A program made the position numbers and the translations under genes. A stretch of 29,843 nucleotides of DNA, taken from the NCBI GenBank assembly GCA_964546125.1, contig CAZJIS010000017.1, positions 1 to 29,843 of the forward strand, read 5' to 3'. Shown in pieces: positions 23,575-29,843 of this stretch; the stretch's first letter is position 1, and each line of letters starts with the position of its first letter. The notes below the pieces were generated by a model. It did no database searches. It was not told the DNA's origin and saw only the letters and a program-made list of their open reading frames with translations. The DNA comes from Phil1 sp964546125. Lineage in GTDB: Bacteria; Bacillota; Clostridia; Christensenellales; CAG-138.

Positions 23575-24765
23575 TTAATTTGTGCTTTTATTTGTGTTGA
23601 TGATGTTTTTGAGTTCATTGATAGCCGCATAGATATTGGGCTGCACGCGCATCTTTTGCCGCTCGAGGTGGCCGAGCACCCGCTGCATGCATAAAAGCGC
23701 GGCGCGGTTCATGTCCGCCCGGGCAACTTCGCGGATTTCCCCGACGCCCGGGTAATCCCGCGTGGGCTCGATTTTATCCGCAAGGTAAATCATGCGCGAA
23801 AAGGCGCTCATACCCGCCTCGCAGCGCGTGTGGCAGGAAATGGCCGCGAGCACCTCCTCATCCAAAACGCCGTATTCTTCGCGCGCATAGCGCGCGCCGA
23901 TCCGGTCGTGCAGCAGGCCGGGGTGTTCGCGCTCAAGCGCATCCGGCTCGACGCCATAGCGCGCGGCAAGCATGAGCAGCGTTTCCCCGGAAAGCTTTGC
24001 GCAATCGTGCAAAAGCCCCGCAACGCGCGCCTTTTGCCCATCAAACCCAAAGCGCGCCGCAAGCTCCACGGCTTCGCGCATCGTGCCGAGGCTGTGGGCA
24101 AAGCGCGCGGGCGCAAGCGAGGCGCGCAGCTTCTCCTGCATGAACCGCACGTTCTCGGGCTGGTAGAGGGCGCGCTCGTAGACGAGCTTTTCCACCCCGG
24201 GCGGCACGAGCGCCGAGATCGGCTTGCCTTCAAGCACATGCGAGCGCACCGCTGTGGAGGAAATGTCCGGCCCGGCAAACGTCGAGCAGCGGATGTCCGC
24301 CCCATAGCGCGCAATGAGCTTTTCCGCAGTCCTTTGAATATCCGCCTCCGCGCCCGGGCGCGACGCGGTGAGGATGCAGGCAAGTTTTGCGATCTCCTCC
24401 GGCTCGCGCCAAAGAGGGAAGCTTTCGAGCATATCCTCCCCCAGCAGCAAAAAAAGCTTTGCTTCGGGATGCGCTTCACGCAGCGCGCGAAGCGTATCGA
24501 TCGTGTAGCTCTTGCCCCGGCGGCGAAGTTCGATGTCGCTCGCTTCAAGCCCCGCGCGCCCGGCAAGCGCCGCCTTTGTGAGCGCCAAACGGGTGTTCGC
24601 ATCGACGCCGCCGGCCACCTCTTTGTGCGGCGGGTCCGCAGCCACGACGAAGAGCACGCGGGAGAGCGCGAACTCCGCCCCCAAGCGTGCGGCAATCTCC
24701 ACATGCCCGTTGTGCGGCGGGTTGAAGCTGCCGCCGAACATGCCGATATTGGTTGGCTGATGCAT
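23575..24765 (-). CDS. nadD: NadD-YqeK fusion: nicotinate-nucleotide adenylyltransferase plus HD-domain phosphohydrolase
   Basis: Two enzymes in one chain, 396 residues. Residues 1 to about 190 are NadD, which converts NaMN and ATP to deamido-NAD: GMFGGSFNPPHNGH carries the nucleotidyltransferase (H/T)xGH motif near residue 22, and ISSTAVR (about 168) is the second ATP-binding motif. Residues about 205-390 are YqeK, an HD-domain hydrolase of symmetric dinucleoside tetraphosphates: FAHSLGTMREAVELA, LLHDCAK with the His-Asp pair, SCHTRCEAGMSAFSRMIYLADKIEPTRDYPGV. The start at 24765 is used because the promoter at 24781-24809 lies inside the longer reading frame. In most Bacillota these are adjacent separate genes. 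Confidence 0.94.
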   Translation of the reverse strand: MHQPTNIGMFGGSFNPPHNGHVEIAARLGAEFALSRVLFVVAADPPHKEVAGGVDANTRLALTKAALAGRAGLEASDIELRRRGKSYTIDTLRALREAHPEAKLFLLLGEDMLESFPLWREPEEIAKLACILTASRPGAEADIQRTAEKLIARYGADIRCSTFAGPDISSTAVRSHVLEGKPISALVPPGVEKLVYERALYQPENVRFMQEKLRASLAPARFAHSLGTMREAVELAARFGFDGQKARVAGLLHDCAKLSGETLLMLAARYGVEPDALEREHPGLLHDRIGARYAREEYGVLDEEVLAAISCHTRCEAGMSAFSRMIYLADKIEPTRDYPGVGEIREVARADMNRAALLCMQRVLGHLERQKMRVQPNIYAAINELKNIINTNKSTN

Positions 24766-24780
24766 ATGATCCACGCTTTT

Positions 24781-24809
24781 ATTATACACCCACGCTTTGC
24801 GTTGGTAAA
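24781..24809 (-). promoter_or_regulatory. Promoter of nadD-yqeK-rsfS
   Basis: Reading leftward: TTTACC (24804-24809), 17-base spacer, TATAAT (24781-24786). The transcription start near 24774 leaves only about nine bases before the ATG at 24765, so the message may be almost leaderless; only a weak TGGA is present as a ribosome binding site. Confidence 0.65.
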
Positions 24810-24863
24810 CGGCTGAATACGGAAGCTTCTTTTTTGGCATGATATGGCATGGAGGTGCGAAGT

Positions 24864-25709
24864 ATGAAACAGAAACGGCTCATCGTATCCTATTACAAGC
24901 GCAGGCTCTACAGGGGGCGCACCGCGCTCGCGCGGGCGGTCGATTTCATCGCGCTGCGCCTTGTGATGCTGTGTGCGGCGTACTTATGGTTCTCCTCAAC
25001 GGTGGAAAGCACGTTCATGGCGGTGGTGCTCTCAACGACGGCGACGCTCACGGCCTCGGTCGCGGCGGAGCTCATCAAGAGCATCCGCCTCGAGCGCTTT
25101 ATTGTCCGCGAGCGCAAGGCGCTCGCCGCGAGGCTTTTTCGCGAACGGCTCGTGCAGCTCACCCGCGAGGAGTTCTACGCGCTCGTGCGCGATTATGTGA
25201 TTGCCCATGTGGATGAATTTGACCCCGAAAGCCTTGTCTGCACCGTGCAAAGCGCGGCCCCCGCCTCGGAGGACGACGTGCTGCGCGCCTGCCGCATGGC
25301 AAAGGAGCGCGGGACGAACATCGTTACGCTTTTCACGGCCTCGTCCGTATCCAAAGAAGCCGCGGCGCTTGCCGCGCGCATCGAGGGGATGCGCGTAGGC
25401 TTCATTACCGCGGCGGATCTTACGGCTTACGGCGAAGCGAAAAAACTGCTGCCCGGGGATGAGGCGGTGGACGCCGCCGTGCTCGCCGAAGTCGCGCGAG
25501 AGCGCGCGCGGCGCAAAAAGAGCGTTTCCGCACCCTTTGAGCGCTGGCGCATGCGGCGCTATCTCTTCGTGTCGGCCGGGCTTTTCGCCCTGTCGTTCTT
25601 CGTGGAGCAGGCGACGTATTTCCGGCTGCTCTCCGCCGCGTGCCTAAGCCTTGGCGCGATCGCCTGGTGGCTCAACAGCGCGGCGCCCCGCGAGCCGCTC
25701 GAGGGCTGA
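24864..25709 (+). CDS. Unknown membrane protein with central soluble domain
   Basis: I do not recognise the family. The protein has 281 residues from the ATG at 24864, which has GGAGGTG seven bases upstream (the ATG at 24849 itself overlaps that site). Two membrane helices lie near the N-terminus (about 28-66, ending TATLTASVAAELI) after a basic cytoplasmic tail. A soluble alpha/beta domain (about 75-235) includes EEFYALVRDYVIAHVDE and GTNIVTLFTASSVSKEAAALAARIEGMRVGFITAADL, whose alternating strands and helices resemble a small nuclease-like or Rossmann-like fold, not proven. Two more helices close the chain (about 238-275). It is divergent from nadD, and its stop codon is two bases from that of the convergent small gene. 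Confidence 0.7.
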   Translation: MKQKRLIVSYYKRRLYRGRTALARAVDFIALRLVMLCAAYLWFSSTVESTFMAVVLSTTATLTASVAAELIKSIRLERFIVRERKALAARLFRERLVQLTREEFYALVRDYVIAHVDEFDPESLVCTVQSAAPASEDDVLRACRMAKERGTNIVTLFTASSVSKEAAALAARIEGMRVGFITAADLTAYGEAKKLLPGDEAVDAAVLAEVARERARRKKSVSAPFERWRMRRYLFVSAGLFALSFFVEQATYFRLLSAACLSLGAIAWWLNSAAPREPLEG

Positions 25710-25711
25710 AA

Positions 25712-25999
25712 TCAGCTTTTTTGAAGCGTCCCGAGCACTGCCTCGAGGCGCTTTCTTTGCGCGTCGTTCAACAAAGGTGTGAGGCGCTGGTAAACTTCGA
25801 CGAGCTTCTCGTCGTCGATCACGCCCTGGCGGCGGAAGTTGACAAGCTCGTTCATCAGCTCCGCCTCGCTCTTGTTTCCATATTGGTTGATGGCGTCGTT
25901 GATGTCGCCCATCACAGGCGGCGCCTGCCCTTTTGCGGGCTGCGGCGCAGGTTCGCTTTTGTTCGCGCCCATGCCCAAGCCTCGAAGATCGCGTTTCAT
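25712..25999 (-). CDS. Small hypothetical protein with C-terminal helical motif
   Basis: 95 residues, no signal peptide or membrane helix. The N-terminal third is Pro/Ala/Gln/Gly-rich and probably disordered (GANKSEPAPQPAKGQAPP). The rest is predicted helical: INDAINQYGNKSEAELMNELVNFRRQG then a motif starting PLLNDAQRKRLEAVLG (about 74-89). That last motif resembles a segment of the divergent neighbour at 26081-26524. AAAGGAG precedes the ATG by ten bases. A real gene is supported by the ribosome binding site, codon use and neighbour similarity; the function is unknown. Confidence 0.7.
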   Translation of the reverse strand: MKRDLRGLGMGANKSEPAPQPAKGQAPPVMGDINDAINQYGNKSEAELMNELVNFRRQGVIDDEKLVEVYQRLTPLLNDAQRKRLEAVLGTLQKS

Positions 26000-26080
26000 A
26001 TTCGATCAGCTCCTTTCGCGATAGTATATGCGACAAAGCCGCACACTGAGCATATTATGTAAGGAAACGGAGGGGATCGC

Positions 26081-26524
26081 ATGCAAAAATCGAACAATCC
26101 GGCGCAGGGGCAGCGCGAGGGTTCGCCCTATCTCTCCCCCGCTTACACGATGGCCGCGCGCATTCGCAACGAGCAGGGGCGTGAACGCGCGGGCGAATAC
26201 CTGGCCGCGATGGAACCTTTCCTCGCGCCGGGCGAACGCGCGCACATCGCCGCCCAACTGGGCGTGCCCATGGTGCAGCGCGCCCCGCAGCCGCCGCCCG
26301 CACCGAGCTTCGAGCCCCCTCCCTCCGCGGGACTGCCGCCGATTTTCTCGCAGATGACCCAGCAGCGCGGCGGCATGGGCGACATGATGCAGATGATGCA
26401 GATGCTCCAGGCCTTCGGCGGCATGGGCGGCAAGGGAAAGGATGCGGGCAATATGGGCAATATGGGCGGCATGAACAATCCCCTCATGCTCGCGCAGATG
26501 CTTGGCCTGATGGGCAAAAAATAA
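26081..26524 (+). CDS. Small Met/Gly-rich hypothetical protein
   Basis: 147 residues, unrecognised. Residues 17-65 are helical and include PFLAPGERAHIAAQLG (about 47-62), similar to the end of the divergent 95-residue protein. A proline-rich segment (67-91) follows. The C-terminal 50 residues are strongly Met/Gly/Asn-rich, with repeats such as MMQMMQM and NMGNMGGM, ending LMLAQMLGLMGKK. GGAGGGG precedes the ATG. Composition suggests a low-complexity assembly or surface/spore-type protein, but no evidence fixes a role. It shares an 81-base divergent promoter region with its neighbour and is followed by the valS promoter ten bases after its stop. Confidence 0.7.
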   Translation: MQKSNNPAQGQREGSPYLSPAYTMAARIRNEQGRERAGEYLAAMEPFLAPGERAHIAAQLGVPMVQRAPQPPPAPSFEPPPSAGLPPIFSQMTQQRGGMGDMMQMMQMLQAFGGMGGKGKDAGNMGNMGGMNNPLMLAQMLGLMGKK

Positions 26525-26533
26525 AGCCCCTGC

Positions 26534-26562
26534 TTGACAAAAGCGCGCCTTCCCGTTATGAT
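26534..26562 (+). promoter_or_regulatory. Sigma-A promoter of the T-box valS operon
   Basis: TTGACA (26534-26539), 17-base spacer, TATGAT (26557-26562). Transcription would start near 26569 and enter the T-box leader directly. Confidence 0.85.
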
Positions 26563-26568
26563 GGCAAA

Positions 26569-26811
26569 AAGACAGGCATTGAGAAAGAGGAGTACGCAGC
26601 GGTTTGCGCAACAGAGAGACGGCTTCACCGGCTGGAAGGGCTGTCGGCGCGGGCGGGCGGAAGGTCGCTTTTGAGCCTCCCGGATGAACGGAGTAGTTCG
26701 GGACGTTCGCCGCGTTAAGGCATGAGCGGGGCGGGCTTTTGCGTTCGCCCAACGAAGGTGGTACCGCGGGTTCTTCCGTCCTTTGAGGATGAAAGAGCCT
26801 TTTTTATTTTT
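26569..26811 (+). promoter_or_regulatory. T-box riboswitch, valine-specific
   Basis: Transcriptional leader that senses uncharged tRNA-Val. Stem I landmarks are AGTA of the loop-E side (26591-26594), the AGAGAG bulge (26613-26618) and the distal-loop GGCTGGAAGG (from 26630). The probable specifier is GTC at 26664-26666 on the 3' side, a valine codon. The conserved T-box AAGGTGGTACCGCG is at 26755-26768. Its TGGT (26759-26762) would pair with the ACCA end of uncharged tRNA; the final U fits the discriminator A of tRNA-Val. Binding favours the antiterminator over the terminator at 26769-26811. Confidence 0.93.
26769..26811 (+). terminator. T-box leader terminator
   Basis: GGTTCTTCCGTCC pairs with GGATGAAAGAGCC (one C-A mismatch, two wobbles) around a TTTGA loop, followed by TTTTTTATTTTT. 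It is mutually exclusive with the antiterminator that uses the T-box sequence just upstream. Confidence 0.92.
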
Positions 26812-26829
26812 GAAAAGGAGGGCGCACAG

Positions 26830-29478
<2,649 letters not shown>

Positions 29479-29484
29479 CAACTG

Positions 29485-29562
29485 TTGGGAGAACGTTGGG
29501 GGACTCCGTCCCCCAAGCCCCCGCTTAGGGTCATGGACCCTAAGAACCCATTTGGGAGAACG
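29485..29562. repeat. Palindromic repeat element: two hairpins between 11-base direct repeats
   Basis: TTGGGAGAACG occurs at 29485-29495 and 29552-29562. Between them are two perfect 9-pair hairpins: TTGGGGGAC/GTCCCCCAA (29496-29516) and CTTAGGGTC/GACCCTAAG (29524-29544). The element starts seven bases after the valS stop. It could terminate valS transcripts, but there is no U-run after either stem, and the layout is that of a dispersed palindromic (REP/MITE-like) repeat. The following stretch to 29690 holds no recognisable gene; a 61-codon reading frame across 29485-29670 is repeat-derived. Confidence 0.7.
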
Positions 29563-29691
29563 ATTTGCGGGGTTCGGTACTCCGACGGCCGCCCGGTGTT
29601 CCAGGGCGTTCCCGCCCGGGGCCAATACCGGCCCGATTTCCGGGATATTTATTTTCATGGGCAAACATAAACTCTGCCGCGCTCAAAAGGG

Positions 29692-29717
29692 GGCCTCCGT
29701 TTCTTCAAACGGAGGCC
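29692..29717. terminator. Perfect 11-pair hairpin, possible terminator
   Basis: GGCCTCCGTTT and AAACGGAGGCC enclose a four-base loop. On the minus strand the stem is followed by CCCTTTTGAG, and on the plus strand by GCTTGCTTTACG, so it fits best as a terminator for a leftward gene beyond the right edge, with weaker use for valS about 215 bases upstream. Confidence 0.55.
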
Positions 29718-29791
29718 GCTTGCTTTACGCAACCATCGATATAACCTCCCTTGTGTTAGATTTGCTTTTGTTGTGTTTTCAGGCCGTAACC

Positions 29792-29843
29792 GCAACATCG
29801 CCGCAGGGGCGGCATGCTGCGCAAAGGGCGTGCCGGCTGTTGC
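29792..29843. repeat. Imperfect dyad at the window edge
   Basis: GCAACA (29792-29797) plus GCCG pairs with CGGC plus TGTTGC (29838-29843), with a further internal GCCGC/GCGGC hairpin. It ends exactly at the window edge and may continue. Nothing in 29718-29791 suggests a gene. Confidence 0.35.

Noticed and set aside
26000..26080. Sporulation-sigma promoters driving the two small divergent genes
   Set aside because: CATATTAT and CATATACT resemble sporulation -10 elements, but the spacing to any -35 is about 20 bases, too long for sigma-E, and the sigma-K fit is weak.
29485..29670. A 61-codon plus-strand open frame after valS
   Set aside because: Its first half is encoded by the palindromic repeat element and it has no family resemblance.

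Overview
The window looks like chromosomal DNA from a GC-rich, Gram-positive (monoderm) Bacillota, probably a clostridial lineage. The support is a T-box leader in front of valS, lipoprotein-type solute-binding proteins, a nadD-yqeK fusion followed by rsfS, ATG/TTG starts with strong purine-rich ribosome binding sites, and near-consensus sigma-A promoters. A closer taxonomic placement (for example Christensenellales-like) would be a guess. No tRNA, rRNA, CRISPR array, transposase or phage gene was seen.

Left part (1-11583, all minus strand): two complete or nearly complete peptide-type ABC importers lie in tandem. The leftmost operon reads hydrolase, binding lipoprotein, DppB, DppC, DppD (cut by the window edge). 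It starts from a perfect TTGACA-17-TATAAT promoter that carries a palindromic operator. The second operon reads binding lipoprotein, DppB, DppC, DppD, DppF, then a MgtC/SapB-family membrane protein. In both operons a strong stem-loop sits between the binding-protein gene and the first permease gene, which would fit differential expression of the abundant binding protein.

Middle (11584-16015, plus strand): a two-component system is divergent from the second importer. The sensor kinase carries an extracytoplasmic SBP_bac_3-type domain. The response regulator has NtrC architecture, but its AAA+ domain has lost the GAFTGA loop and the Walker B glutamate, so it probably does not work as a sigma-54 activator. 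Three GCA-N5-TGC dyads in the shared intergenic region are candidate regulator sites. A DUF2812-like membrane protein follows.

16084-18767: a zinc/cadmium efflux module. A P1B-type ATPase without an N-terminal metal-binding domain is preceded by a separate 73-residue HMA protein, both on the minus strand. A divergent ArsR/SmtB repressor has both the CadC-like ELCVCD motif and the complete SmtB alpha-5 zinc site. Four GTTGARC half-sites overlap a consensus promoter between them.

18782-23021 (minus strand) is the most unusual part. One apparent operon encodes a GntR-coiled coil-RCK_C regulator resembling the c-di-AMP sensor BusR, a cobalamin-binding protein fused to a large mutase-like domain, an opine-dehydrogenase-family enzyme overlapping it, and TcdA. 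A long inverted repeat spans the promoter. This could be an undescribed B12- and NAD(P)-dependent amino-acid pathway; the function is inferred from domains only.

23051-29843: housekeeping genes. rsfS and the nadD-yqeK fusion (minus), an unknown four-helix membrane protein, two divergent small proteins sharing a short motif, and a complete T-box-controlled valS. The right edge holds palindromic repeat DNA and no recognisable gene.
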